64,000 bases of DNA from Micropterix aruncella (taxonomy: Eukaryota; Arthropoda; Insecta; Lepidoptera; Micropterigidae). The stretch spans positions 1-64,000 of the forward strand of contig CALYMY010000076.1 in assembly GCA_944548615.1 (NCBI GenBank). Reading direction: 5' to 3'. The notes beneath the pieces were generated by a model, which did not search any database, was not told where the DNA came from, and saw nothing but the letters and a program-made list of their open reading frames with translations. The position numbers were made by a program, and so were the translations under genes. Below are positions 10,282-24,765 of the stretch, piece by piece (position 1 is the stretch's first letter; each line of letters opens with the position of its first letter).

Positions 10282-11723
10282 GGAGTTCCCTCGTCGGGAG
10301 CCAACCCTGGGTGCAGCAGCCATGTCATGGTGGAACTTAGTAATTGCCATCATAATGGAATGCCTATACCAAATTTCACGTCTCTACGGTTGACCGTTGA
10401 GGAGTTCCCTCGTCGGGAGCCAACCCTGGGTGCAGCAGCCATGTCATGGTGGAACTTAGTAATTGCCATCATAATGGAATGCCTATACCAAATTTCACGT
10501 CTCTACGGTTGACCGTTGAGGAGTTCCCTCGTCGGGAGCCAACCCTGGGTGCAGCAGCGATGTCATGGTGGAACTTAGAAATTGCCGTCATAATGGAATG
10601 CCTATACCAAATTTCACGTCTCTACGGTTGACCGTTGAGGAGTTCCCTCGTCGGGAGCCAACCCTGGGTGCAGCAGCCATGTCATGGTGGAACTTAGTAA
10701 TTGCCATCATAATGGAATGCCTATACCAAATTTCACGTCTCTACGGTTGACCGTTGAGGAGTTCCCTCGTCGGGAGCCAACCCTGGGTGCAGCAGCCATG
10801 TCATGGTGGAACTTAGTAATTGCCATCATAATGGAATGCCTATACCAAATTTCACGTCTCTACGGTTGACCGTTGAGGAGTTCCCTCGTCGGGAGCCAAC
10901 CCTGGGTGCAGCAGCCATGTCATGGTGGAACTTAGTAATTGCCATCATAATGGAATGCCTATACCAAATTTCACGTCTCTACGGTTGACCGTTGAGGAGT
11001 TCCCTCGTCGGGAGCCAACCCTGGGTGCAGCAGCCATGTCATGGTGGAACTTAGTAATTGCCATCATAATGGAATGCCTATACCAAATTTCACGTCTCTA
11101 CGGTTGACCGTTGAGGAGTTCCCTCGTCGGGAGCCAACCCTGGGTGCAGCAGCGATGTCATGGTGGAACTTAGAAATTGCCGTCATAATGGAATGCCTAT
11201 ACCAAATTTCACGTCTCTACGGTTGACCGTTGAGGAGTTCCCTCGTCGGGAGCCAACCCTGGGTGCAGCAGCCATGTCATGGTGGAACTTAGTAATTGCC
11301 ATCATAATGGAATGCCTATACCAAATTTCACGTCTCTACGGTTGACCGTTGAGGAGTTCCCTCGTCGGGAGCCAACCCTGGGTGCAGCAGCCATGTCATG
11401 GTGGAACTTAGTAATTGCCATCATAATGGAATGCCTATACCAAATTTCACGTCTCTACGGTTGACCGTTGAGGAGTTCCCTCGTCGGGAGCCAACCCTGG
11501 GTGCAGCAGCCATGTCATGGTGGAACTTAGTAATTGCCATCATAATGGAATGCCTATACCAAATTTCACGTCTCTACGGTTGACCGTTGAGAAGTTCCCT
11601 CGTCGGGAGCCAACCCTGGGTGCAGCAGCCATGTCATGGTGGAACTTAGTAATTGCCATCATAATGGAATGCCTATACCAAATTTCACGTCTCTACGGTT
11701 GACCGTTGAGGAGTTCCCTCGTC
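10282..11723 (+). repeat. Unit 3 module B, twelve 119-bp monomers plus stub
   Basis: Standard order SSVSS SSVSS SK. The stub is 11710-11723. The expanded A module of this unit did not affect B. Confidence 0.95.
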
Positions 11724-12439
11724 CTTGTCACGTACCTCTTTCCGTAGGTTGTTTACTCCTTTTAATTCGTTTAACGCCTCGCGGGCAATATCTCTGGCTC
11801 TTTCCGGTATTTCTTCGAAATTCCGAAACGGCACTTCTATTTCTGTGGTCTCCATATTGTCTCTTCTCGTTGATCAAAGGCACTGAAAATGAAAATGAAA
11901 AAGCACAGATTAAATAGTATTGAAAAGTAATTAAAGAAGAAGAAGAAGACGAGATAAAAAGCAGAAGCAATGAAATGAAAAGCGTTCTAAAACCCTATCT
12001 TTTGACACCTCGCTTGTGTGTATATGATAAAATAAAGAATATAATATTTAATTTATTAAACGAAGCCGCGGGAAAAATACTAAAACTCCCTTGGCTCGGA
12101 TCGCTACTATTGAAAACAAACATCGTAAAATCGATAAATAAACTTTCGCAAGTATGACGAGGGCTGAAGTTACCATAGAAACAGAAATCGTTAAATCGAT
12201 AAATATTCTATTGCGAGTCGGGCCACCGCCTGAGCTCGTTACTATGGAAACAAAACCGTTAAATCGATAAATCAATATACCTATACAGATATTAAATCGT
12301 CTATAATTCCGTTAATATTACTCAGATTTGAAAATTAAAAGAAGCGTTAGATGCGCAAAGCAAAACTCTATTAGATAATAATAAACAGGGAGGACTATTG
12401 ATGCCTTTTAGCGCAATAGCCCTCAAACGTCGGAAGCCA
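11724..12439 (-). repeat. Unit 3 module C
   Basis: Full-length copy with no change noticed. The exon-like block is 11736-11882 on the minus strand. Confidence 0.9.
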
Positions 12440-14311
12440 ATTTATTTCGAAAAATGTGATTTTTTCATAACAATTTCTATGTTCAAAATGAAAGTTTATA
12501 TAAAAAAATTCAAAATGTCAAAATTTCGAAAATGCCATTTCGTAGAGATTTCAAAGGCCTTCGTTCTGTCCGAACACCGTAACGCGTTAGGTTTACTCTA
12601 TCTCGATTTATTTCGAAAAATGTGATTTTTTCATAATAATTTCCAAGTTCAAAATGAAAGTTTATATAAAAATTTTCAAAATATCAAAATTTCAAAAATG
12701 CCATTTTGTAGAGCTTAAGCGGGGTGTCGATCTCGCCAAAGACCGCAACGCGGTAGGTTTACTCTATCTCGATTTATTTCGAAAAATGTGATTTTTTCAT
12801 AACAATTTCTATGTTCAAAATGAAAGTTTATATAAAATTTTTCAAAATGTCAAAATTTCGAAAATGCCATTTTGTAGAGATTACCAAGGTCGTCGTTCTG
12901 TCCGAACGCCGTAACGCTATAGGTTTACTCTATCACGATCTTTTTCGAAAAATGTGATTTTTTCATAACAATTTCTATGTTTAAAATGAAATTTTATATA
13001 AAATTTTTCAAAATGTCAAAATTTCGAAAATGCCATTTTGTAGAGATTACCAAGGCCGTCGTTCTGTCCGAACGCCGTAACGCTATAGGTTTACTCTATC
13101 ACGATCTTTTCCGAAAAATGTGATTTTTTCATAATAATTTCTATGTTTAAAATGAAATTTTATATAAAATTTTTCAAAATGTCAAAATTTCAAAAATGCC
13201 ATTTTGTAGAGCTTAAGCGGGGTGTCGATCTAGCCAAAGACCGCAACGCGGTAGGTTTACTCTATCACGGTCTTTTTCGAAAAATGTCATTTATTCATAA
13301 CAATTTCTATGTTCAAAATGAAAGTTTATATAAAAAATTTCAAAATGTCAAAATTTCGAAAATGCCATTTCGTAGAGATTACCAAGGCCGTGGTTCTGTC
13401 CGAACGCCGTAACGCTATAGGTTTACTCTATCACGATCTTTTTCGAAAAATGTGATTTTTTCATTATAATTTCTATGTTTAAAATGAAATTTTATATAAA
13501 ATTTTTCAAAATGTCAAAATTTCAAAAATGCCATTTTGTAGAGCTTAAGCGGGGTGTCGATCTCGCAAAAGACCGCAACGCGGTAGGTTTACTCTATCTC
13601 GATTTATTTCGAAAAATGTGATTTTTTCATAACAATTTCTATGTTCAAAATGAAAGTTTATATAAAAAATTTCAAAATGTCAAAATTTCGAAAATGCCAT
13701 TTTGTAGAGATTACCAAGGCCGTCGTTCTGTCCGAACGCCGTAACCCTATAGGTTTACTCTATCACGATCTTTTTCGAAAAATGTGATTTTTTCATAACA
13801 ATTTCTATGTTTAAAATGAAATTTTATATAAAATTTTTCAAAATGTCAAAATTTCGAAAATGCCATTTTGTAGAGATTACCAAGGCCGTCGTTCTGTCCG
13901 AACGCCGTAACCCTATAGGTTTACTCTATCACGATCTTTTTCGAAAAATATGATTTTTTCATAATAATTTCTATGTTTAAAATGAAATTTTATATAAAAT
14001 TTTTCAAAAAGTCAAAATTTCAAAAATGCCATTTTGTAGAGCTTAAGCGGGGTGTCGATCTCGCCAAAGACCGCAACGCGGTAGGTTTACTCTATCTCGT
14101 TCTTTTGTGAAAAATGTGATTTTTTCATAACAATTTCTATGTTCAAAATGAAAGTTTATATAAAAAATTTCAAAATGTCAAAATTTCGAAAATGCCATTT
14201 CGTAGAGATTTCAAAGGCCTTCGTTATGCCCAAACACCGTAACGCGTTTTATTTACTCTATCACGGTCTTTTTCGAAAAATGACATTTATTCATAACAAT
14301 TTCTATGTTCA
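12440..14311 (+). repeat. Unit 4 module A, standard array
   Basis: Standard M1-M12 order, 1872 bp. Private single-base changes are T to C at 13111 and C to A at 13567. Confidence 0.94.
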
Positions 14312-16705
14312 GGAGTTCCCTCGTCGGGAGCCAACCCTGGGTGCAGCAGCCATGTCATGGTGGAACTTAGTAATTGCCATCATAATGGAATGCCTATACC
14401 AAATTTCACGTCTCTACGGTTGACCGTTGAGGAGTTCCCTCGTCGGGAGCCAACCCTGGGTGCAGCAGCCATGTCATGGTGGAACTTAGTAATTGCCATC
14501 ATAATGGAATGCCTATACCAAATTTCACGTCTCTACGGTTGACCGTTGAGGAGTTCCCTCGTCGGGAGCCAACCCTGGGTGCAGCAGCGATGTCATGGTG
14601 GAACTTAGAAATTGCCGTCATAATGGAATGCCTATACCAAATTTCACGTCTCTACGGTTGACCGTTGAGGAGTTCCCTCGTCGGGAGCCAACCCTGGGTG
14701 CAGCAGCCATGTCATGGTGGAACTTAGTAATTGCCATCATAATGGAATGCCTATACCAAATTTCACGTCTCTACGGTTGACCGTTGAGGAGGTCCCTCGT
14801 CGGGAGCCAACCCTGGGTGCAGCAGCCATGTCATGGTGGAACTTAGTAATTGCCATCATAATGGAATGCCTATACCAAATTTCACGTCTCTACGGTTGAC
14901 CGTTGAGGAGTTCCCTCGTCGGGAGCCAACCCTGGGTGCAGCAGCCATGTCATGGTGGAACTTAGTAATTGCCATCATAATGGAATGCCTATACCAAATT
15001 TCACGTCTCTACGGTTGACCGTTGAGGAGTTCCCTCGTCGGGAGCCAACCCTGGGTGCAGCAGCCATGTCATGGTGGAACTTAGTAATTGCCATCATAAT
15101 GGAATGCCTATACCAAATTTCACGTCTCTACGGTTGACCGTTGAGGAGTTCCCTCGTCGGGAGCCAACCCTGGGTGCAGCAGCGATGTCATGGTGGAACT
15201 TAGAAATTGCCGTCATAATGGAATGCCTATACCAAATTTCACGTCTCTACGGTTGACCGTTGAGGAGTTCCCTCGTCGGGAGCCAACCCTGGGTGCAGCA
15301 GCCATGTCATGGTGGAACTTAGTAATTGCCATCATAATGGAATGCCTATACCAAATTTCACGTCTCTACGGTTGACCGTTGAGGAGTTCCCTCGTCGGGA
15401 GCCAACCCTGGGTGCAGCAGCCATGTCATGGTGGAACTTAGTAATTGCCATCATAATGGAATGCCTATACCAAATTTCACGTCTCTACGGTTGACCGTTG
15501 AGGAGTTCCCTCGTCGGGAGCCAACCCTGGGTGCAGCAGCGATGTCATGGTGGAACTTAGAAATTGCCGTCATAATGGAATGCCTATACCAAATTTCACG
15601 TCTCTACGGTTGACCGTTGAGGAGTTCCCTCGTCGGGAGCCAACCCTGGGTGCAGCAGCCATGTCATGGTGGAACTTAGTAATTGCCATCATAATGGAAT
15701 GCCTATACCAAATTTCACGTCTCTACGGTTGACCGTTGAGGAGTTCCCTCGTCGGGAGCCAACCCTGGGTGCAGCAGCCATGTCATGGTGGAACTTAGTA
15801 ATTGCCATCATAATGGAATGCCTATACCAAATTTCACGTCTCTACGGTTGACCGTTGAGGAGTTCCCTCGTCGGGAGCCAACCCTGGGTGCAGCAGCCAT
15901 GTCATGGTGGAACTTAGTAATTGCCATCATAATGGAATGCCTATACCAAATTTCACGTCTCTACGGTTGACCGTTGAGGAGTTCCCTCGTCGGGAGCCAA
16001 CCCTGGGTGCAGCAGCCATGTCATGGTGGAACTTAGTAATTGCCATCATAATGGAATGCCTATACCAAATTTCACGTCTCTACGGTTGACCGTTGAGGAG
16101 TTCCCTCGTCGGGAGCCAACCCTGGGTGCAGCAGCGATGTCATGGTGGAACTTAGAAATTGCCGTCATAATGGAATGCCTATACCAAATTTCACGTCTCT
16201 ACGGTTGACCGTTGAGGAGTTCCCTCGTCGGGAGCCAACCCTGGGTGCAGCAGCCATGTCATGGTGGAACTTAGTAATTGCCATCATAATGGAATGCCTA
16301 TACCAAATTTCACGTCTCTACGGTTGACCGTTGAGGAGTTCCCTCGTCGGGAGCCAACCCTGGGTGCAGCAGCCATGTCATGGTGGAACTTAGTAATTGC
16401 CATCATAATGGAATGCCTATACCAAATTTCACGTCTCTACGGTTGACCGTTGAGGAGTTCCCTCGTCGGGAGCCAACCCTGGGTGCAGCAGCCATGTCAT
16501 GGTGGAACTTAGTAATTGCCATCATAATGGAATGCCTATACCAAATTTCACGTCTCTACGGTTGACCGTTGAGAAGTTCCCTCGTCGGGAGCCAACCCTG
16601 GGTGCAGCAGCCATGTCATGGTGGAACTTAGTAATTGCCATCATAATGGAATGCCTATACCAAATTTCACGTCTCTACGGTTGACCGTTGAGGAGTTCCC
16701 TCGTC
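14312..16705 (+). repeat. Unit 4 module B, expanded to twenty 119-bp monomers
   Basis: The array is 952 bp (8 x 119) longer than standard. V monomers sit at copies 3, 8, 11 and 16 and K at copy 20. This is what results if copies 1-10 of one array are joined to copies 3-12 of another, an unequal exchange in register by eight monomers. Copy 5 has a private T to G change at 14792. The stub is 16692-16705. Confidence 0.95.
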
Positions 16706-17421
16706 CTTGTCACGTACCTCTTTCCGTAGGTTGTTTACTCCTTTTAATTCGTTTAACGCCTCGCGGGCAATATCTCTGGCTCTTTCCGGTATTTCTTCGA
16801 AATTCCGAAACGGCACTTCTATTTCTGTGGTCTCCATATTGTCTCTTCTCGTTGATCAAAGGCACTGAAAATGAAAATGAAAAAGCACAGATTAAATAGT
16901 ATTGAAAAGTAATTAAAGAAGAAGAAGAAGACGAGATAAAAAGCAGAAGCAATGAAATGAAAAGCGTTCTAAAACCCTATCTTTTGACACCTCGCTTGTG
17001 TGTATATGATAAAATAAAGAATATAATATTTAATTTATTAAACGAAGCCGCGGGAAAAATACTAAAACTCCCTTGGCTCGGATCGCTACTATTGAAAACA
17101 AACATCGTAAAATCGATAAATAAACTTTCGCAAGTATGACGAGGGCTGAAGTTACCATAGAAACAGAAATCGTTAAATCGATAAATATTCTATTGCGAGT
17201 CGGGCCACCGCCTGAGCTCGTTACTATGGAAACAAAACCGTTAAATCGATAAATCAATATACCTATACAGATATTAAATCGTCTATAATTCCGTTAATAT
17301 TACTCAGATTTGAAAATTAAAAGAAGCGTTAGATGCGCAAAGCAAAACTCTATTAGATAATAATAAACAGGGAGGACTATTGATGCCTTTTAGCGCAATA
17401 GCCCTCAAACGTCGGAAGCCA
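16706..17421 (-). repeat. Unit 4 module C
   Basis: Full-length copy. The exon-like block is 16718-16864 on the minus strand. Confidence 0.9.
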
Positions 17422-19293
17422 ATTTATTTCGAAAAATGTGATTTTTTCATAACAATTTCTATGTTCAAAATGAAAGTTTATATAAAAAAATTCAAAATGT
17501 CAAAATTTCGAAAATGCCATTTCGTAGAGATTTCAAAGGCCTTCGTTCTGTCCGAACACCGTAACGCGTTAGGTTTACTCTATCTCGATTTATTTCGAAA
17601 AATGTGATTTTTTCATAATAATTTCCAAGTTCAAAATGAAAGTTTATATAAAAATTTTCAAAATATCAAAATTTCAAAAATGCCATTTTGTAGAGCTTAA
17701 GCGGGGTGTCGATCTCGCCAAAGACCGCAACGCGGTAGGTTTACTCTATCTCGATTTATTTCGATAAATGTGATTTTTTCATAACAATTTCTATGTTCAA
17801 AATGAAAGTTTATATAAAATTTTTCAAAATGTCAAAATTTCGAAAATGCCATTTTGTAGAGATTACCAAGGTCGTCGTTCTGTCCGAACGCCGTAACGCT
17901 ATAGGTTTACTCTATCACGATCTTTTTCGAAAAATGTGTTTTTTTCATAACAATTTCTATGTTTAAAATGAAATTTTATATAAAATTTTTCAAAATGTCA
18001 AAATTTCGAAAATGCCATTTTGTAGAGATTACCAAGGCCGTCGTTCTGTCCGAACGCCGTAACGCTATAGGTTTACTCTATCACGATCTTTTTCGAAAAA
18101 TGTGATTTTTTCATAATAATTTCTATGTTTAAAAGGAAATTTTATATAAAATTTTTCAAAATGTCAAAATTTCAAAAATGCCATTTTGTAGAGCTTAAGC
18201 GGGGTGTCGATCTAGCCAAAGACCGCAACGCGGTAGGTTTACTCTATCACGGTCTTTTTCGAAAAATGTCATTTATTCATAACAATTTCTATGTTCAAAA
18301 TGAAAGTTTATATAAAAAAATTCAAAATGTCAAAATTTCGAAAATGCCATTTCGTAGAGATTACCAAGGCCGTGGTTCTGTCCGAACGCCGTAACGCTAT
18401 AGGTTTACTCTATCACGATCTTTTTCGAAAAATGTGATTTTTTCATTATAATTTCTATGTTTAAAATGAAATTTTATATAAAATTTTTCAAAATGTCAAA
18501 ATTTCAAAAATGCCATTTTGTAGAGCTTAAGCGGGGTGTCGATCTCGCCAAAGACCGCAACGCGGTAGGTTTACTCTATCTCGATTTATTTCGAAAAATG
18601 TGATTTTTTCATAACAATTTCTATGTTCAAAATGAAAGTTTATATAAAAAATTTCAAAATGTCAAAATTTCGAAAATGCCATTTTGTAGAGATTACCAAG
18701 GCCGTCGTTCTGTCCGAACGCCGTAACCCTATAGGTTTACTCTATCACGATCTTTTTCGAAAAATGTGATTTTTTCATAACAATTTCTATGTTTAAAATG
18801 AAATTTTATATAAAATTTTTCAAAATGTCAAAATTTCGAAAATGCCATTTTGTAGAGATTACCAAGGCCGTCGTTCTGTCCGAACGCCGTAACCCTATAG
18901 GTTTACTCTATCACGATCTTTTTCGAAAAATATGATTTTTTCATAATAATTTCTATGTTTAAAATGAAATTTTATATAAAATTTTTCAAAAAGTCAAAAT
19001 TTCAAAAATGCCATTTTGTAGAGCTTAAGCGGGGTGTCGATCTCGCCAAAGACCGCAACGCGGTAGGTTTACTCTATCTCGTTCTTTTGTGAAAAATGTG
19101 ATTTTTTCATAACAATTTCTATGTTCAAAATGAAAGTTTATATAAAAAATTTCAAAATGTCAAAATTTCGAAAATGCCATTTCGTAGAGATTTCAAAGGC
19201 CTTCGTTATGCCCAAACACCGTAACGCGTTTTATTTACTCTATCACGGTCTTTTTCGAAAAATGACATTTATTCATAACAATTTCTATGTTCA
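17422..19293 (+). repeat. Unit 5 module A, standard array with several point changes
   Basis: Standard order and length. It carries more substitutions than other intact units: 17765 (A to T), 17939 (A to T), 18135 (T to G) and 18320 (T to A), all within about 560 bp. Confidence 0.93.
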
Positions 19294-20735
19294 GGAGTTC
19301 CCTCGTCGGGAGCCAACCCTGGGTGCAGCAGCCATGTCATGGTGGAACTTAGTAATTGCCATCATAATGGAATGCCTATACCAAATTTCACGTCTCTACG
19401 GTTGACCGTTGAGGAGTTCCCTCGTCGGGAGCCAACCCTGGGTGCAGCAGCCATGTCATGGTGGAACTTAGTAATTGCCATCATAATGGAATGCCTATAC
19501 CAAATTTCACGTCTCTACGGTTGACCGTTGAGGAGTTCCCTCGTCGGGAGCCAACCCTGGGTGCAGCAGCGATGTCATGGTGGAACTTAGAAATTGCCGT
19601 CATAATGGAATGCCTATACCAAATTTCACGTCTCTACGGTTGACCGTTGAGGAGTTCCCTCGTCGGGAGCCAACCCTGGGTGCAGCAGCCATGTCATGGT
19701 GGAACTTAGTAATTGCCATCATAATGGAATGCCTATACCAAATTTCACGTCTCTACGGTTGACCGTTGAGGAGTTCCCTCGTCGGGAGCCAACCCTGGGT
19801 GCAGCAGCCATGTCATGGTGGAACTTAGTAATTGCCATCATAATGGAATGCCTATACCAAATTTCACGTCTCTACGGTTGACCGTTGAGGAGTTCCCTCG
19901 TCGGGAGCCAACCCTGGGTGCAGCAGCCATGTCATGGTGGAACTTAGTAATTGCCATCATAATGGAATGCCTATACCAAATTTCACGTCTCTACGGTTGA
20001 CCGTTGAGGAGTTCCCTCGTCGGGAGCCAACCCTGGGTGCAGCAGCCATGTCATGGTGGAACTTAGTAATTGCCATCATAATGGAATGCCTATACCAAAT
20101 TTCACGTCTCTACGGTTGACCGTTGAGGAGTTCCCTCGTCGGGAGCCAACCCTGGGTGCAGCAGCGATGTCATGGTGGAACTTAGAAATTGCCGTCATAA
20201 TGGAATGCCTATACCAAATTTCACGTCTCTACGGTTGACCGTTGAGGAGTTCCCTCGTCGGGAGCCAACCCTGGGTGCAGCAGCCATGTCATGGTGGAAC
20301 TTAGTAATTGCCATCATAATGGAATGCCTATACCAAATTTCACGTCTCTACGGTTGACCGTTGAGGAGTTCCCTCGTCGGGAGCCAACCCTGGGTGCAGC
20401 AGCCATGTCATGGTGGAACTTAGTAATTGCCATCATAATGGAATGCCTATACCAAATTTCACGTCTCTACGGTTGACCGTTGAGGAGTTCCCTCGTCGGG
20501 AGCCAACCCTGGGTGCAGCAGCCATGTCATGGTGGAACTTAGTAATTGCCATCATAATGGAATGCCTATACCAAATTTCACGTCTCTACGGTTGACCGTT
20601 GAGAAGTTCCCTCGTCGGGAGCCAACCCTGGGTGCAGCAGCCATGTCATGGTGGAACTTAGTAATTGCCATCATAATGGAATGCCTATACCAAATTTCAC
20701 GTCTCTACGGTTGACCGTTGAGGAGTTCCCTCGTC
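19294..20735 (+). repeat. Unit 5 module B, twelve monomers plus stub
   Basis: Standard V and K positions; no private change noticed. Confidence 0.95.
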
Positions 20736-21451
20736 CTTGTCACGTACCTCTTTCCGTAGGTTGTTTACTCCTTTTAATTCGTTTAACGCCTCGCGGGCAA
20801 TATCTCTGGCTCTTTCCGGTATTTCTTCGAAATTCCGAAACGGCACTTCTATTTCTGTGGTCTCCATATTGTCTCTTCTCGTTGATCAAAGGCACTGAAA
20901 ATGAAAATGAAAAAGCACAGATTAAATAGTATTGAAAAGTAATTAAAGAAGAAGAAGAAGACGAGATAAAAAGCAGAAGCAATGAAATGAAAAGCGTTCT
21001 AAAACCCTATCTTTTGACACCTCGCTTGTGTGTATATGATAAAATAAAGAATATAATATTTAATTTATTAAACGAAGCCGCGGGAAAAATACTAAAACTC
21101 CCTTGGCTCGGATCGCTACTATTGAAAACAAACATCGTAAAATCGATAAATAAACTTTCGCAAGTATGACGAGGGCTGAAGTTACCATAGAAACAGAAAT
21201 CGTTAAATCGATAAATATTCTATTGCGAGTCGGGCCACCGCCTGAGCTCGTTACTATGGAAACAAAACCGTTAAATCGATAAATCAATATACCTATACAG
21301 ATATTAAATCGTCTATAATTCCGTTAATATTACTCAGATTTGAAAATTAAAAGAAGCGTTAGATGCGCAAAGCAAAACTCTATTAGATAATAATAAACAG
21401 GGAGGACTATTGATGCCTTTTAGCGCAATAGCCCTCAAACGTCGGAAGCCA
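20736..21451 (-). repeat. Unit 5 module C
   Basis: Full-length copy. The exon-like block is 20748-20894 on the minus strand. Confidence 0.9.
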
Positions 21452-23323
21452 ATTTATTTCGAAAAATGTGATTTTTTCATAACAATTTCTATGTTCAAAA
21501 TGAAAGTTTATATAAAAAAATTCAAAATGTCAAAATTTCGAAAATGCCATTTCGTAGAGATTTCAAAGGCCTTCGTTCTGTCCGAACACCGTAACGCGTT
21601 AGGTTTACTCTATCTCGATTTATTTCGAAAAATGTGATTTTTTCATAATAATTTCCAAGTTCAAAATGAAAGTTTATATAAAAATTTTCAAAATATCAAA
21701 ATTTCAAAAATGCCATTTTGTAGAGCTTAAGCGGGGTGTCGATCTCGCCAAAGACCGCAACGCGGTAGGTTTACTCTATCTCGATTTATTTCGAAAAATG
21801 TGATTTTTTCATAACAATTTCTATGTTCAAAATGAAAGTTTATATAAAATTTTTCAAAATGTCAAAATTTCGAAAATGCCATTTTGTAGAGATTACCAAG
21901 GTCGTCGTTCTGTCCGAACGCCGTAACGCTATAGGTTTACTCTATCACGATCTTTTTCGAAAAATGTGATTTTTTCATAACAATTTCTATGTTTAAAATG
22001 AAATTTTATATAAAATTTTTCAAAATGTCAAAATTTCGAAAATGCCATTTTGTAGAGATTACCAAGGCCGTCGTTCTGTCCGAACGCCGTAACGCTATAG
22101 GTTTACTCTATCACGATCTTTTTCGAAAAATGTGATTTTTTCATAATAATTTCTATGTTTAAAATGAAATTTTATATAAAATTTTTCAAAATGTCAAAAT
22201 TTCAAAAATTCCATTTTGTAGAGCTTAAGCGGGGTGTCGATCTAGCCAAAGACCGCAACGCGGTAGGTTTACTCTATCACGGTCTTTTTCGAAAAATGTC
22301 ATTTATTCATAACAATTTCTATGTTCAAAATGAAAGTTTATATAAAAAATTTCAAAATGTCAAAATTTCGAAAATGCCATTTCGTAGAGATTACCAAGGC
22401 CGTGGTTCTGTCCGAACGCCGTAACGCTATAGGTTTACTCTATCACGATCTTTTTCGAAAAATGTGATTTTTTCATTATAATTTCTATGTTTAAAATGAA
22501 ATTTTATATAAAATTTTTCAAAATGTCAAAATTTCAAAAATGCCATTTTGTAGAGCTTAAGCGGGGTGTCGATCTCGCCAAAGACCGCAACGCGGTAGGT
22601 TTACTCTATCTCGATTTATTTCGAAAAATGTGATTTTTTCATAACAATTTCTATGTTCAAAATGAAAGTTTATATAAAAAATTTCAAAATGTCAAAATTT
22701 CGAAAATGCCATTTTGTAGAGATTACCAAGGCCGTCGTTCTGTCCGAACGCCGTAACCCTATAGGTTTACTCTATCACGATCTTTTTCGAAAAATGTGAT
22801 TTTTTCATAACAATTTCTATGTTTAAAATGAAATTTTATATAAAATTTTTCAAAATGTCAAAATTTCGAAAATGCCATTTTGTAGAGATTACCAAGGCCG
22901 TCGTTCTGTCCGAACGCCGTAACCCTATAGGTTTACTCTATCACGATCTTTTTCGAAAAATATGATTTTTTCATAATAATTTCTATGTTTAAAATGAAAT
23001 TTTATATAAAATTTTTCAAAAAGTCAAAATTTCAAAAATGCCATTTTGTAGAGCTTAAGCGGGGTGTCGATCTCGCCAAAGACCGCAACGCGGTAGGTTT
23101 ACTCTATCTCGTTCTTTTGTGAAAAATGTGATTTTTTCATAACAATTTCTATGTTCAAAATGAAAGTTTATATAAAAAATTTCAAAATGTCAAAATTTCG
23201 AAAATGCCATTTCGTAGAGATTTCAAAGGCCTTCGTTATGCCCAAACACCGTAACGCGTTTTATTTACTCTATCACGGTCTTTTTCGAAAAATGACATTT
23301 ATTCATAACAATTTCTATGTTCA
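21452..23323 (+). repeat. Unit 6 module A, standard array
   Basis: Standard M1-M12 order. One private change, G to T at 22210, breaks the AAAATGCCATTTT dyad of M5. Confidence 0.94.
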
Positions 23324-24765
23324 GGAGTTCCCTCGTCGGGAGCCAACCCTGGGTGCAGCAGCCATGTCATGGTGGAACTTAGTAATTGCCATCATAATGG
23401 AATGCCTATACCAAATTTCACGTCTCTACGGTTGACCGTTGAGGAGTTCCCTCGTCGGGAGCCAACCCTGGGTGCAGCAGCCATGTCATGGTGGAACTTA
23501 GTAATTGCCATCATAATGGAATGCCTATACCAAATTTCACGTCTCTACGGTTGACCGTTGAGGAGTTCCCTCGTCGGGAGCCAACCCTGGGTGCAGCAGC
23601 GATGTCATGGTGGAACTTAGAAATTGCCGTCATAATGGAATGCCTATACCAAATTTCACGTCTCTACGGTTGACCGTTGAGGAGTTCCCTCGTCGGGAGC
23701 CAACCCTGGGTGCAGCAGCCATGTCATGGTGGAACTTAGTAATTGCCATCATAATGGAATGCCTATACCAAATTTCACGTCTCTACGGTTGACCGTTGAG
23801 GAGTTCCCTCGTCGGGAGCCAACCCTGGGTGCAGCAGCCATGTCATGGTGGAACTTAGTAATTGCCATCATAATGGAATGCCTATACCAAATTTCACGTC
23901 TCTACGGTTGACCGTTGAGGAGTTCCCTCGTCGGGAGCCAACCCTGGGTGCAGCAGCCATGTCATGGTGGAACTTAGTAATTGCCATCATAATGGAATGC
24001 CTATACCAAATTTCACGTCTCTACGGTTGACCGTTGAGGAGTTCCCTCGTCGGGAGCCAACCCTGGGTGCAGCAGCCATGTCATGGTGGAACTTAGTAAT
24101 TGCCATCATAATGGAATGCCTATACCAAATTTCACGTCTCTACGGTTGACCGTTGAGGAGTTCCCTCGTCGGGAGCCAACCCTGGGTGCAGCAGCGATGT
24201 CATGGTGGAACTTAGAAATTGCCGTCATAATGGAATGCCTATACCAAATTTCACGTCTCTACGGTTGACCGTTGAGGAGTTCCCTCGTCGGGAGCCAACC
24301 CTGGGTGCAGCAGCCATGTCATGGTGGAACTTAGTAATTGCCATCATAATGGAATGCCTATACCAAATTTCACGTCTCTACGGTTGACCGTTGAGGAGTT
24401 CCCTCGTCGGGAGCCAACCCTGGGTGCAGCAGCCATGTCATGGTGGAACTTAGTAATTGCCATCATAATGGAATGCCTATACCAAATTTCACGTCTCTAC
24501 GGTTGACCGTTGAGGAGTTCCCTCGTCGGGAGCCAACCCTGGGTGCAGCAGCCATGTCATGGTGGAACTTAGTAATTGCCATCATAATGGAATGCCTATA
24601 CCAAATTTCACGTCTCTACGGTTGACCGTTGAGAAGTTCCCTCGTCGGGAGCCAACCCTGGGTGCAGCAGCCATGTCATGGTGGAACTTAGTAATTGCCA
24701 TCATAATGGAATGCCTATACCAAATTTCACGTCTCTACGGTTGACCGTTGAGGAGTTCCCTCGTC
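23324..24765 (+). repeat. Unit 6 module B, twelve monomers plus stub
   Basis: Standard V and K positions; no private change noticed. Confidence 0.95.
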
